From Bradyrhizobium erythrophlei (GTDB lineage Bacteria > Pseudomonadota > Alphaproteobacteria > Rhizobiales > Xanthobacteraceae), in assembly GCF_900129505.1 (NCBI RefSeq), contig NZ_LT670818.1, positions 8,651,001 to 8,715,000 of the forward strand: a stretch of 64,000 nt of DNA, read 5' to 3'. The first letter of the stretch is position 1; every line of letters starts with the position of its first letter. The position numbers were made by a program, and so were the translations under genes. Positions 9,653 to 19,543 of this stretch are shown in pieces. The notes beneath the pieces are model-generated. The model worked only from the letters and a program-made list of their open reading frames with translations. It did no database searches and was not told where the DNA came from.

Positions 9653-10651
9653 TCAATCAAGGTGAAACTTTTCTAGCTGGCGGTGCTGCCCCCTGATAAT
9701 ACGAACCGTGCCCGTCACAGAACGCATCACGATGGTTTCTGTTTCGATGAAATGCGTGCGAAATTTGACACCGGACACCAGAGCGCCAGTGGTGACGCCG
9801 GTGGCGGCAAAGAGGCAATCACCCCTCACCATATCTTCGACCGAAAAGATCATTTGCGGGTCGGTTAAACCCATTCGGGCGGCGCGTTCGCGCTTCTCAT
9901 CGGTGTCGAGCACCAGCCGGCATTGCATCTGGCCGCCGATACAGCGCAATGCCGCTGCCGCCAAAACTCCCTCGGGAGCGCCACCCGTACTCATATAGAT
10001 ATCGACACCGCTATTTTCCGGATCCGCGGTGTGGATGACGCCGGCAACGTCGCCATCGCTGATCAGGCGTACGGCGGCTCCAGTGCTGCGCACAGCCGCA
10101 ATAATGTCGGCATGCCGCGGACGATCCATGACCAGCGCCGTGATCGCGGAAGGCGGAACGCCTTTCGCCCTTGCCAAGCGGCGAATATTGTCGGCCGGCG
10201 GCGCGTCCAGCTCCACCACGCCTTCGGCGTAACCGGGACCGATCGCAACTTTCTGCATGTAGACGTCGGGTGCGTTCAACAGCGTGCCGCCCTCCGCCAT
10301 CGCCATGGTTGCGATCGCACCCGGCATACCCTTGGCACAGAGGGTTGTGCCGTCAAGCGGATCGACGGCGATGTCGACCTTCGGCCCATTGCTATTGCCT
10401 ACTTTCTCGCCGATGAAGAGCATCGGCGCCTTATCGCGCTCGCCCTCGCCGATCACGATGGTACCGTCGATCGGTATCTTGTTGAGTTCGCGCCGCATGG
10501 CATCTACGGCAGCTTGGTCGGCGGCGACCTTGTTGCCATGGCCTCGCAAGCGCGCAGCCGAAACCGCCGCCCGTTCCGTTACGCGTACGATTTCGAGCGT
10601 GAGAATACGTTCCAGCAGTTGCTGGGGTGGAACGGCAACGATTTCCGGCAT
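9653..10651 (-). CDS. glpX: Class II fructose-1,6-bisphosphatase
   Basis: Hydrolyses fructose 1,6-bisphosphate to fructose 6-phosphate, supplying hexose phosphates for nucleotide sugars or gluconeogenesis. The 332-residue protein shows the GlpX motifs GNKVAADQAAVDAMR, DGTIVIGEGERDKAPML, DIAVDPLDGTT, LVMDRPRH and GGAPEGVLAAAALRCIGG. The ATG at 10651 has GAGGA just upstream. It is a lone gene, convergent with the glycosyltransferase and divergent from the ABC exporter, and the only central-metabolism gene in the polysaccharide region. Confidence 0.95.
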   Translation of the reverse strand: MPEIVAVPPQQLLERILTLEIVRVTERAAVSAARLRGHGNKVAADQAAVDAMRRELNKIPIDGTIVIGEGERDKAPMLFIGEKVGNSNGPKVDIAVDPLDGTTLCAKGMPGAIATMAMAEGGTLLNAPDVYMQKVAIGPGYAEGVVELDAPPADNIRRLARAKGVPPSAITALVMDRPRHADIIAAVRSTGAAVRLISDGDVAGVIHTADPENSGVDIYMSTGGAPEGVLAAAALRCIGGQMQCRLVLDTDEKRERAARMGLTDPQMIFSVEDMVRGDCLFAATGVTTGALVSGVKFRTHFIETETIVMRSVTGTVRIIRGQHRQLEKFHLD

Positions 10652-10842
10652 TCCTCAATTCTCCAGCGCTTAAAAAATGGCGGATTGGCCCACCAGATCC
10701 CTTTGTCGTGTAACATCGCACAGCAACGGGCAGTCGGAGCTGTTCACGGCCCCCGTGAATGCCCAAGAGCAGTTTCTTTCGCGGATCAAATGGGTTACCT
10801 AGGGGCCGCGACGCGCCAAATCTAATGCGGATTTTTCTGCTT

Positions 10843-11700
10843 ATGACTGCTACTCTTGACGACGGGCCTCGAAACCCACCGCGCTCACTGCTCGTGACGC
10901 GCGGCGGAACCGGCTTTGACTTCAGTATGGCGATCTCGGATTTCAGCTACGGGCTCGCCTTGTGGCGACTCTGGGTACGGCTCGGCTGGAACGATATTCT
11001 GCAGCGCTACCGTCGCTCGATGCTGGGACCGTTCTGGCTGACCGCGAGCATGGCCATTATGGTGATCGTGCTCGGCGTTCTCTATGCTGAGCTGTTCAAT
11101 ACGCCGATCCATGATTTCCTGCCGTACTTGTGCGTTGGTCTGCTGGTGTGGAATCTCATGTCCAGCTTTCTGATTGAGGGCGGCGCGCTTTTCACCGGCG
11201 CCGAATCTTACATCAAACAAATCAGACTACCCTATTCGGTGTACGTCTACCGGTCGAGCTGGAGCAAGCTTGTCATCTTCGCCCACAATTTCATAATCTA
11301 CTTTGGCGTCTTACTTTATTTCGAAATTTGGCCAGGCACTGTGGCACTGCTGGCAATCCCAGGTCTGCTGCTCATCCTGCTGAACGGTGCAGCCATCACG
11401 CTTCTTATCGGCATGGTGTCCGCACGATTCCGCGACGTTCCGCAACTTATTAACTCTGTGGTTCAGATCGTGTTTTTCGTAACGCCCATCATGTGGAAGC
11501 CGGAATTGCTTCGGGGCCGCGCCTATATTGCAGACTTCAACCCCTTCTACCATTTGCTGGAAATCGTTCGTGCGCCTTTGCTCGGGAGTCTGCCGTCGGC
11601 CAAGAGCTATGCGGCCGTTCTGCTAATCACGTTGGTCAACGCCGTCATCGTCGGCGCATTTTTCGCGCGGTTTCGATCGCGTATTTCCTATTGGGTCTGA
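10843..11700 (+). CDS. wzm: Polysaccharide ABC exporter, permease subunit
   Basis: ABC-2-type membrane protein of about 285 residues with six hydrophobic segments and the family motif DILQRYRRSMLGPFWLT before TM1. It forms the transmembrane channel exporting lipid-linked polysaccharide, with the ATPase encoded five bases downstream. The start is uncertain: ATG at 10843 (MTATLDDGP) or 10825; the frame upstream to 10759 looks non-coding. The divergent glpX start lies about 190 bases upstream. Confidence 0.9.
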   Translation: MTATLDDGPRNPPRSLLVTRGGTGFDFSMAISDFSYGLALWRLWVRLGWNDILQRYRRSMLGPFWLTASMAIMVIVLGVLYAELFNTPIHDFLPYLCVGLLVWNLMSSFLIEGGALFTGAESYIKQIRLPYSVYVYRSSWSKLVIFAHNFIIYFGVLLYFEIWPGTVALLAIPGLLLILLNGAAITLLIGMVSARFRDVPQLINSVVQIVFFVTPIMWKPELLRGRAYIADFNPFYHLLEIVRAPLLGSLPSAKSYAAVLLITLVNAVIVGAFFARFRSRISYWV

Positions 11701-11705
11701 GATCG

Positions 11706-12491
11706 ATGGCACCCCACTCAATAAATTCCGCCGGCGAGACTGAACTATCGCTCGAACGCGTCAACGTCTCGTTTCCAATTTATCATGGCGGTTCCCGGTC
11801 GCTGAAGAAGAGCTTGCTGTTCCGCAGTTCCGGCGGACAGCTCGCCAGCGACGCCAGCCATCGCATAACCGTGGAAGCATTGAGGAATGTCTCGCTTCAC
11901 TTCCGCACTGGCGACCGCGTGGCCCTGATTGGGACCAACGGCGCGGGAAAAACCACGTTGCTGCGCACGATGGCCGGCATCTACGAACCCGTGAGCGGGG
12001 TCGTGTCCTCCATCGGCCGGATTTCGCCAATGTTCGATATCAGCCTCGGAATTGACGGCGAAATCAACGGCTATGACAATATCCGCCTCCGCGGCCTCGT
12101 CCTCGGCCTGACAACGAGCGAGATCGAAGAGCGGTTGCCAGACATCGTCGAATTCACCGAGCTCGGCGACTATCTCGACATCCCGGTCCGCACTTATTCT
12201 TCAGGAATGATGACTCGGCTGACGTTCGCGGTCGCTACATGTTTCGCTCCCGAGATCGTTCTAATGGACGAGTGGATCGTCGCGGGTGACGCCAGTTTTC
12301 TGGCGAAGGCGCAGCACCGCATCGAGGCATTCGTGGAAAAGGCAGGCATTCTGGTCCTTGCGTCGCACAGTAACGATATTTGCCGGCAATGGTGCAACAA
12401 AGCTGTCTGGATGGAACGCGGCGAGGTGAAATTGCACGGCGATATCGAGAGTGTTCTCGATGCGTACACGACTGAGATTAGATCAACGTGA
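11706..12491 (+). CDS. wzt: Polysaccharide ABC exporter, ATP-binding subunit
   Basis: 261 residues with Walker A GTNGAGKTT, signature YSSGMMTRL, Walker B EIVLMDEWIVAGD and an H-loop VLASHS. It powers export with the Wzm protein just upstream (5-base gap). It lacks the roughly 150-residue C-terminal carbohydrate-binding domain of O9-type Wzt proteins, so the export does not depend on recognising a terminal modification; it is closer to KpsT/RfbE-type ATPases. The ATG at 11706 is the only sensible start; 71 codons further upstream in frame lie inside wzm. Confidence 0.93.
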   Translation: MAPHSINSAGETELSLERVNVSFPIYHGGSRSLKKSLLFRSSGGQLASDASHRITVEALRNVSLHFRTGDRVALIGTNGAGKTTLLRTMAGIYEPVSGVVSSIGRISPMFDISLGIDGEINGYDNIRLRGLVLGLTTSEIEERLPDIVEFTELGDYLDIPVRTYSSGMMTRLTFAVATCFAPEIVLMDEWIVAGDASFLAKAQHRIEAFVEKAGILVLASHSNDICRQWCNKAVWMERGEVKLHGDIESVLDAYTTEIRST

Positions 12492-12575
12492 TCTTTAGGC
12501 TGCGCGATCGATTCACAGAGTTACCGATTGATCCGGAACACGCGGCTATTTTTTTGGATTTCCGTAACACCCGGA

Positions 12576-13580
12576 TCAATACAGTTTCGAGGTCAGTAGG
12601 ACTCGAAGCAATCGGAGCAGAAACGGCCTATTTCGTTGCTTCGGCTGTGCTCTGGAGATTGCAAGCTCGTGCTGTGCTCTGAAGAGTGCAAGCTCGCGGC
12701 GCGCTTGGGCAAGCGCCAGTGTGGTTGCGTGCATGCCGTCGAAATTGGTGATCGCAGCTAGAATCCGGCCAAACAGCTCTGCCGCGGTAGGGTCTTGAGA
12801 AACCTTGAGATATTCGGCGTTGTCTCGCAGCCAGTTGAAGCACCAGTCGCCAAATCCGCCCAAATCATCTTTTTCAGCCGATCCCGAGCCCAAGAATTCA
12901 TGCAGGCCCGCCGAAAAACTCGAGGTACCGGTTCCATCCACGACTGAGAAACGCGTCATAAACTTCCGTCCATAGTGCAACCAACGCGCTTGAGACCATC
13001 CCTGCTCATGATCCAAATGAAAGACGAGGGGCGATTGCGGACGCAATAACTTAATTCCGGAAACCACAAATTCCATAGGAAACCAATAGTCCCACCAAGG
13101 TTGACCAACGGCCAGATCGGGATCGATCGTTAGTCGGGACGCGTGCGACTTGTTGAAGAAGAAGGCGTCAAACCCGAGACAAGTCTGTCCGGTTGGCAGC
13201 AGGTTGTTTGGATCGATATTGACTCGCTCCAGCATCACCAAGCCCTCTCTGGCTCCCGATAATATACCCTGCACAAAAGCAGGGTAGTTGAGCAGCAGAC
13301 AATCAGCATTGATGATCCCTGTCAGATCAGAAGGGGATCGTGACGCCTCTTTCAGGAATTCGAATATCTTGGGGCGTGGGTTCGGCGAAATCAGATAGTT
13401 GATCGGATAGTCATATTTCCGAAGCTCTGCAATTTCGTTCTCCGGATTAAGGCTGACAACGTCAAAGCCGGCTGCGATCCAGGAAGCGATACAGGCACGC
13501 TGATATGCGGGTCCGAAGTCGTAGCCATCGACGATGCGCGTAGTGCTGGGCGGGAGCGACGTAAAAAGAGTAAGCCCCAT
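12576..13580 (-). CDS. Putative GT-A-like glycosyltransferase (unassigned)
   Basis: About 334 residues beginning MGLTLFTSLPPST. The motif GIINADCLLL near residue 88 looks like the metal-binding DxD region of GT-A enzymes, and GFDAFFFNK and a later LVFHLDHE fit that fold; this is inference, no named family is recognised. The last 40 residues are basic and contain an internal duplication (ELALFRAQ / ELAISRAQ), seen in DNA as two near-identical stretches of about 27 bases around 12647-12705. It is a single gene, convergent with wzt. A GTG at 13616 is an alternative start. Confidence 0.65.
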   Translation of the reverse strand: MGLTLFTSLPPSTTRIVDGYDFGPAYQRACIASWIAAGFDVVSLNPENEIAELRKYDYPINYLISPNPRPKIFEFLKEASRSPSDLTGIINADCLLLNYPAFVQGILSGAREGLVMLERVNIDPNNLLPTGQTCLGFDAFFFNKSHASRLTIDPDLAVGQPWWDYWFPMEFVVSGIKLLRPQSPLVFHLDHEQGWSQARWLHYGRKFMTRFSVVDGTGTSSFSAGLHEFLGSGSAEKDDLGGFGDWCFNWLRDNAEYLKVSQDPTAAELFGRILAAITNFDGMHATTLALAQARRELALFRAQHELAISRAQPKQRNRPFLLRLLRVLLTSKLY

Positions 13581-13775
13581 CGCATTTAGCGCCGATCTTG
13601 ATATAGTACTTGACACATTCAGTGTTTTACTTATTCAGACCATTCCCGTCCAGGGGAATTGCCTCGAGGACGTAACCTAGAGGTGCGCCGGGGCGAACGG
13701 AGAACTACTACATTATCGAGATTTGATCTCAACGCGCTTCAAACTAGGCACTCGGGAATAATCCATTGAGCGCAA

Positions 13776-14483
13776 TCATTCCGGCGTAGGTGTCACTGTA
13801 AGGGATTGGAGCAAGGCGGCTACGTTTCTGCCGTCGCCATTCGGAAGGTTCGCGGCTTGGTTAAAGTCGATAGATAGCCTCGAATAGCCCGCCTTCACCG
13901 GAACCTCGATCTCAAATGGACCCGCCTTGAGCTCCTTATGAACCATCTCGCCTGCACCGTTTGAGACTTTAATTTCCTGATCGTCAAGACCGATGCTGCC
14001 GGGAACCATTCCGCGGAGAACGACTTTCCCCGATCGCGCAGCATTGATAACGACGAAGCCCCTGCGGGCCAGCCAGCCATCCAGGAAAACGCCGTCTGCC
14101 TCCAAGCCAACGCCCCGTATGACTTTCGGGAGATTGGGCAGAACGGGTTGTTCCGATGAGTTAACACCGCCCGGTTCTATGGAGACCGAGGACAAAAGAG
14201 CCACCGCCGGACGACCGTCACCTGCCGGCAAGCGGCCGATCGCTGAAAAACGAAAGCCGATGCGGGCTGGTCCCGATGATGACACGGGTAACTCAAGCTC
14301 GAACGGTCCCGGTTCAAGGTGTTTCCGGATCGTCGCACCGCCTTCTATCGTCAGAGCGAGATCGACGCTATCCAAACCCAGTCCTTTTGGGAAAAGACCG
14401 CGGAACAACACCTTCCCGGGGCGGTCAGAGGACAGCACAATGAAGCCGTCGTCCCCGAGCCACCCATCTTCGTAGATACCGGA
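13776..14483 (-). repeat. Two tandem copies of a ~110-residue domain in the giant membrane protein
   Basis: Copy 1 (about 14106-14483) and copy 2 (about 13776-14105) align along their length. Shared features are a DGWL start, a GFxVLxxxRxGKVxxRG strand, GxGLD, KxLxxGPFExExPV and a closing LPxGDGRxxAALLxSxxxxP. The DNA has diverged, so the duplication is old. Confidence 0.75.
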
Positions 14484-16946
14484 AAACTCCAAATTCCTGT
14501 TGCCGAGACCGGAAGGGAACATATCCAGCCTGCTGGGGATGGCCGGCGAGTCAGAAGCGTTCGCATCTATGATGCGGACCTGCCGGACGAAAGCTACCAT
14601 TCGCCGGTAATCGATCGGAACATTCGTGCCATAAAGTTTCATGAAACCGGTGCGCGGTACGTCGAGAAACTTTGGCTGGGCACCAAGGTCAAGAAGAACA
14701 TAAGCAACACCATCAACGACCAGCGGAGAGAAGGGAGGCGAGACCACGCGGGCAGCGCCGTGCCCCAGCAGTCCTACAGAGATGGCCTTCTCACCGATGA
14801 CGACCGCCGGCGGCAGATTTGACTTTCCGTCCGCAAGGATCGAGGCGGTGAGATCCAGGACGAGGCGCGAGACCTTTGCCGGCGACTCGATTCTGAACAG
14901 GAGATAACGAGCGACAGCAGCTATTTTCCCTCCCGAAAAAAATGCGTCCGGTTCCGTTTCAAAAACAGCCGTTATACCGTAATCCGGCAAGTAATAATGG
15001 CTACCGAGACTGGAATTAACAAAGACCAACCGACTCGTGCGCGACTGTGGATCATCAGATGTTGTTTTTACTTCATTGAAAATCGACTCATCGGCAGCGT
15101 CGCTGACGGTCCTTGGATATTCAACCACAGACCTCGTAGTAACGACCGGCACGCCGTTGAGAGGCGGGTATGGGAACGATAAACTAAGCGTCTTAGGACT
15201 CAGCTCCGACGCCGCGCGGTCGGTGAATTTTACAATCCCCAATTTTTGGTGGAGCGGATTCCTGTCAACCCTTGTCAACGCAGCACCAGCAAGGTCGCCA
15301 AAAAGAGGCGGCCGCGCGATAAACGATTTGCTGCATCCTCGCGTAGCCCCCAGGACCTTGATCAGTGGCGGGTTCGCCGTGTCGTAATTAACGTCGCAGG
15401 TTCCACCCGGCTCATTGATCAACACCCTGGTCAAAAGATGACTGCGCGACGCACCCGGAATCAAACTGCCTCCCCCGAACGTGTCATGCAGGGATGACTG
15501 CGTATATTTCAAATCAGTAAAAACGACGGCCGAAAAAACCAGCAAATAAGCTACAATTCCTACCCTCGATCGGACGCGTGTCAGTACGGCAACAACGGAA
15601 AACCAAAGAAAAACTTGGGAAAACATGGCGACTTTGAATACGCCGAAGTCATTGTGTTGCTTTACGAGTATTACAGCGGCCAGACCGACGACGACCAAGT
15701 ACGAGGCGACCGCACTTTTCCGCCTCAGGCCAAGAACTATTCCGGCAGCCACGAAAATTGAAAGCAGCAATGCCGCTCCAATCGAAAGAGAAAGCCAAGG
15801 CTCGCTCATCAGCTCGCCGAGGCGAGAGAACCCAAATAGTACAGCCAGCCCAGTTGGGACCAGGAAATAAGGAAAAATCGAAATGCCGTCGAAAACGCCT
15901 TGCATCCCACTGTTTTGAAATTGCTTGAGCAGAAAAAAGAAAAAACTGATGGAATACGGACCAAGCGCCAGGCAAGCGAACGCCGGTGGAATAAGAATGA
16001 TCCAAGATGCACTCCATCCCCAATCTTTCGTCCATAGATGGGCTAAATGATATAGCAAAAAAGCCAGGACAAAAAACGGAACCGTTTCGGGATATATTAG
16101 CCAATATGCAGCAGCAATAACTGACGTTAGCGCAACGCGCCCTCTGGATCTAAATTCGTGGAACGGCACGAAGGTGAGTACTGCTGTCGCGCACATAAAT
16201 GCGATGCCGATAACCTGAGCGATAAGTTGCTGATGGATAGCATACAAGCTCAACGGCGCGATTGCAGTCAGGGCAAGAGCGGCAAACAAGGCAGAGCGTT
16301 GCCTGACCGAAGCCATCGCAAGCCCGCCAGCCGCAAGACAGAGCGCGCTGTGAAACGTCAGAATCAACGGCATAAATAGGAAAAACGGGTTCCTGCCAAC
16401 CAGCCCGCTGACCCAGGCAAGCAGAATGTCGCAGCCAGGCCTCGAGTCCTCGGCTGCGTCCAAAAACCAGAGAAAACCAGGGTAGTCAGCTCCGGCTTTC
16501 AGCGCCTCAATTGACGGTTCCTGATAAAATCCGCTTTTCAAATAGCGAATGGCACTGAGGTTGTAATTCGCCCAGTCATCGTTTGCATTTCCAACCCAGT
16601 CCAAGCCAAACCGAAACGTTGGAAAACCGATGATGAGAAGTGCCCCGATCACGGGAACGATAAATATCAGTTCGCGCCGCCCCCATGCCGGTCGACGCCA
16701 AATCCATGCCGTCACGATGATGCAGCAAAAGACCACCATCAATGGACGCGCAAAACTGCCAACCGGCAGGCCTAAAATATTCAGCCAGAAGGCAGGTAGC
16801 ATCGTTGCCGCGACGCCTGTCACCGGTGCCAGGAATAAAGCCTTTAGTGGCTGCATCTCCGGCTCGGCCACGGCGATCACCGACCAGCCGAGTCCAATCC
16901 AGAACACGAGTAAAGCGAAGGTTAGGGCAAGCGGCTCTAGCGACAT
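13776..16946 (-). CDS. Giant GT-C-like membrane protein with C-terminal tandem beta domains (unassigned)
   Basis: About 1056 residues from the ATG at 16946 (MSLEPLAL). The first 500 carry about twelve transmembrane segments, with an acidic first loop (GNANDDWANYNL), as in GT-C glycosyltransferases. The remaining 550 are soluble, probably periplasmic, and end in two tandem copies of a domain of about 110 residues (GWLGDDGFIVLSSD and GWLARRGFVVINAA). I infer a periplasmic sugar transferase with carbohydrate-binding modules. It stands alone on the minus strand. A longer frame to 17051 begins with a basic, unlikely stretch. Confidence 0.7.
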   Translation of the reverse strand: MSLEPLALTFALLVFWIGLGWSVIAVAEPEMQPLKALFLAPVTGVAATMLPAFWLNILGLPVGSFARPLMVVFCCIIVTAWIWRRPAWGRRELIFIVPVIGALLIIGFPTFRFGLDWVGNANDDWANYNLSAIRYLKSGFYQEPSIEALKAGADYPGFLWFLDAAEDSRPGCDILLAWVSGLVGRNPFFLFMPLILTFHSALCLAAGGLAMASVRQRSALFAALALTAIAPLSLYAIHQQLIAQVIGIAFMCATAVLTFVPFHEFRSRGRVALTSVIAAAYWLIYPETVPFFVLAFLLYHLAHLWTKDWGWSASWIILIPPAFACLALGPYSISFFFFLLKQFQNSGMQGVFDGISIFPYFLVPTGLAVLFGFSRLGELMSEPWLSLSIGAALLLSIFVAAGIVLGLRRKSAVASYLVVVGLAAVILVKQHNDFGVFKVAMFSQVFLWFSVVAVLTRVRSRVGIVAYLLVFSAVVFTDLKYTQSSLHDTFGGGSLIPGASRSHLLTRVLINEPGGTCDVNYDTANPPLIKVLGATRGCSKSFIARPPLFGDLAGAALTRVDRNPLHQKLGIVKFTDRAASELSPKTLSLSFPYPPLNGVPVVTTRSVVEYPRTVSDAADESIFNEVKTTSDDPQSRTSRLVFVNSSLGSHYYLPDYGITAVFETEPDAFFSGGKIAAVARYLLFRIESPAKVSRLVLDLTASILADGKSNLPPAVVIGEKAISVGLLGHGAARVVSPPFSPLVVDGVAYVLLDLGAQPKFLDVPRTGFMKLYGTNVPIDYRRMVAFVRQVRIIDANASDSPAIPSRLDMFPSGLGNRNLEFSGIYEDGWLGDDGFIVLSSDRPGKVLFRGLFPKGLGLDSVDLALTIEGGATIRKHLEPGPFELELPVSSSGPARIGFRFSAIGRLPAGDGRPAVALLSSVSIEPGGVNSSEQPVLPNLPKVIRGVGLEADGVFLDGWLARRGFVVINAARSGKVVLRGMVPGSIGLDDQEIKVSNGAGEMVHKELKAGPFEIEVPVKAGYSRLSIDFNQAANLPNGDGRNVAALLQSLTVTPTPE

Positions 16947-17515
16947 AACCTGCGTATACGATAGGCGCCGGGACCTGTCGACCCGGTCGAAACGGCGGTC
17001 GCGGATGTCAGCACTCGACGGGATATTCCAGGCTGGCTTTGATGGCTGCACGCAGTGCGAGGCGCCGGCACAAAAAACTGAATTGCAATGGAACCTGCCT
17101 AGTGTTTCAGCTCAGATTTGCGAATCGCGCCCCGTAATCTTGAAATAACACAGTTTCCCAGCCCGTCTTCGGACTTCGGTCGCGGGCCAGCTTGCCCCTC
17201 TGAAGTGCGGCAGTCAGTTCGTTGGTAATGGCGAGTCGCTTGGTTGGCTTGGTGGAAATCATGCGCCGTATGGCTAGCAAGCTACGTTCTGATGGGGGTT
17301 CCTGTCGGTCGCAAATACATTGAACAATTCGGGATTCCCCTTGAGACAGGCCGGGATCTTCTGATCCCCGGCCGGCCACATGCGCCGCAACAACTCTTCC
17401 GAAAACGCTCAAGCTTATAGCACCCCCTCGCCAAGAGACGATTGAGGCATGGATTGATCTCCGAAAATGTGGTTATCTGACCTCACGCCGTATGATTGCG
17501 GCGATGGGAGGGGCA
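16947..17515. other. Gene-poor stretch
   Basis: About 570 bases with no frame I would defend. A minus-strand frame at 17107-17412 (101 codons) has a low-complexity basic composition and no recognisable motif. The region should contain the promoter of the giant membrane protein. Confidence 0.4.
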
Positions 17516-17794
17516 ATGATCATCAAACAACGCCTCGCGATTGTTGAATGGGCGGAAGATCACGAGAACTTATTCGACGACCGCGCCGTCATCGTATTGG
17601 CACTTTATTTTCTAGGCGCCATCATCTTTGGCGTCGCTGCATGGAAAGCCGTCGTGATTGGCGCGACCGCGTATGGGCTCGTACTCATGCGGATTGGACC
17701 TAGACCGATCGCCGTTCTTGGCGTCCTATTTTTCCTTGCGGCGTTGACAGGGTGCTCGGGATTCGGAGACATCAGGCAGTGCTTTAAGGGTTAA
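17516..17794 (+). CDS. Small hypothetical membrane protein
   Basis: About 92 residues from the ATG at 17516, which is preceded by GGGAGGGG; in-frame ATGs at 17492 and 17504 are alternatives. Two or three hydrophobic segments (IVLALYFLGAIIFGVAAW and PIAVLGVLFFLAALTG) follow a charged N-terminus. The end has a lipobox-like LTGC but no signal-peptide context. Function unknown; it is isolated between the giant membrane protein and another small membrane protein. Confidence 0.45.
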   Translation: MIIKQRLAIVEWAEDHENLFDDRAVIVLALYFLGAIIFGVAAWKAVVIGATAYGLVLMRIGPRPIAVLGVLFFLAALTGCSGFGDIRQCFKG

Positions 17795-18255
17795 CCGCTC
17801 GCCACGGCTGCACTCCGTCGCTACATACGGCTTATGACTTTGAACCACCTGTGGCTCGCTGCACCGCATCCATATGAGGCTGAGCTTTCTAAGCCTGCCG
17901 CGATGACCCTTAGGAATACGCGGCGCGAACACCTCGATGTCGCCGCCAAAGCTAAGAAGGACAGCGTTTGGCTCTTGCGAATGGGCGACAGTGGCTCGGC
18001 AGCTCCTTCAGATTTTCCTCCAGCAGTGAGTCAGTTCGTTGTCGGCGTGAGGTTTCTTCCGATTGTCGAACCCGGTTTGAACGACGCACGATCGGGCGCC
18101 GCTTGGGCAAGCGCCGTCTTTAAATTCCCGCGTGGCAGGAGCGTCGTTGGGGGGATTGAACGTTGGTGGCGTCCCTATTGGGAGCTGTTGCTGGAGGCGA
18201 CTTTACGCAGCCGGGTTGTATTGATAAAATTCGCCGACGCTCGCGAGGAGCCACG
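17795..18255. other. Gene-poor stretch
   Basis: About 460 bases. The plus frame 17834-18259 (141 codons) lacks recognisable motifs and runs into the start of the next small gene, so I treat it as chance. Confidence 0.35.
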
Positions 18256-18522
18256 ATGAAATTTTCGGCCGATGCAGCTACGTACAAGGGGTGGTGCGAT
18301 AGATTGATAGAGGGTTTGTTGATCGCTTTCTGCGTGATCATGGCACTTTTTCTAACCGGCCCGATCAAAGACGCGGTGGTTGCCGTAATCGGTGACACTC
18401 CAATATTTTCGACCGTCAAATGCGGCCTTGTCGAGCGCGCATTGAGCAGCCCTTATTTTCCCGACTCACTAAAAGAACATGAGCTTGGGATACGCTACAG
18501 AACAGGTTGCTATAAAAACTGA
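18256..18522 (+). CDS. Small hypothetical single-pass membrane protein
   Basis: 88 residues starting MKFSADAAT; GAGGAG lies 6 bases before the ATG at 18256, which decides this start over an upstream in-frame GTG or ATG. One transmembrane segment (LIEGLLIAFCVIMALFLTG, about residues 17-35) is followed by a polar tail with two cysteines. No family recognised. It converges with the epimerase-like gene downstream. Confidence 0.5.
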   Translation: MKFSADAATYKGWCDRLIEGLLIAFCVIMALFLTGPIKDAVVAVIGDTPIFSTVKCGLVERALSSPYFPDSLKEHELGIRYRTGCYKN

Positions 18523-18586
18523 ACGGCAATTCTAGCAAAGATATGGTGTTCGCATTCGAAACTCTCAACAAACGCCCGAGTGGTGC

Positions 18587-19429
18587 TCAGTCGAACTTAG
18601 GGCGGAACTCCCTCGGGTTCCAGCCGAAGTCCTCCTTTGCGGGCGCGGAATCAAAAATCATATCCTTGGCCATGCGGTTTCCCATCGCCACATTCGCGTT
18701 CGGGACGAACGGCTTGGCCACCGAAAACGCTGCTCGCCACAGCGCCGGCGGGATTGGGATGATACGGCGCGGTTTGTGCAACCCGTCAAAAATTCGTCCA
18801 ACCATTTCGCGATAGGTTATCGTGTCTTTGCCTGGAATTGCGTAGATCTTATTGGCAGCGGCGGGACTGGCTGCTGCAGCGAGAGCGCCGATCGCCAAAT
18901 CTTCTGCATGTACCGGCTGACGCAGACCTGTGCCTGAACCTGCAAGCGGTATGAAGCCTAGCCTCTGAATTAGCCGCGACAATCGCGTGATGTTTGCATC
19001 ACGACCCTCGTCATAAATAATTGTCGGGCGCAACACAGTCCAGGCGACGCCGAGGCTGTCGCATGTAGAGATCAATTTCTGCTCGGCCTCCGCCCACAAC
19101 CGCACGCTCTCGCGCTCAGCCGCAATATCCGAGTCGATTTTTGTGACGATGCTGGTCGACGTGAAAGCAACAACACGTGTTAGCAGTGGGCTGTACAAAT
19201 GTGGCAGCGCATTGGCGAGCAACCCTGCGTGGGCCGTGCAATAGAGCGTCGTAACCGGCGGCAGTTCGAAGACATCGGGCTCGGCAAGGTCGCCCTTTAA
19301 CCACTCGACGTCTGTCACACTGCTGTGCGTAGAGCGTGACAATGCGATTGGCCTTTCGCCGGCTTGCAGAAGCCGGTCAACAATATAGCCACCAACGATT
19401 CCGGTAGCGCCTATGACTAGGCTGGTCAT
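18587..19429 (-). CDS. NAD(P)-dependent epimerase/NmrA-like protein
   Basis: About 280 residues. The Rossmann motif VIGATGIVGGYIVDRLL is at the N-terminus (MTSLVIGATG from 19429). The usual YxxxK is not evident; ESVRLWAEAEQK and WTVLRPTIIYDEGRD occupy the corresponding region, so it may be an atypical member. It may act on a nucleotide sugar in this cluster. It is a single minus-strand gene, divergent from the following glycosyltransferase. Confidence 0.8.
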   Translation of the reverse strand: MTSLVIGATGIVGGYIVDRLLQAGERPIALSRSTHSSVTDVEWLKGDLAEPDVFELPPVTTLYCTAHAGLLANALPHLYSPLLTRVVAFTSTSIVTKIDSDIAAERESVRLWAEAEQKLISTCDSLGVAWTVLRPTIIYDEGRDANITRLSRLIQRLGFIPLAGSGTGLRQPVHAEDLAIGALAAAASPAAANKIYAIPGKDTITYREMVGRIFDGLHKPRRIIPIPPALWRAAFSVAKPFVPNANVAMGNRMAKDMIFDSAPAKEDFGWNPREFRPKFD

Positions 19430-19543
19430 CACATCATCCCGCAAGGTGACCGCCGGAATCGGTCCGCCTTGGTAAGCCCCTCAGACGCAAAGCCAATTCC
19501 GATCCTTGCTTTGATCCCTGTCCGACAGTAAGAGTTTGCCCGA

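Noticed and set aside
12530..12586. Inverted repeat ATTGATCCGG / CCGGATCAAT between wzt and the convergent gene
   Set aside because: Loop of about 35 bases and no T-tract at the stem; not convincing as a terminator.
17834..18259. 141-codon plus frame
   Set aside because: Composition not protein-like and it overlaps the better-supported small gene start at 18256.
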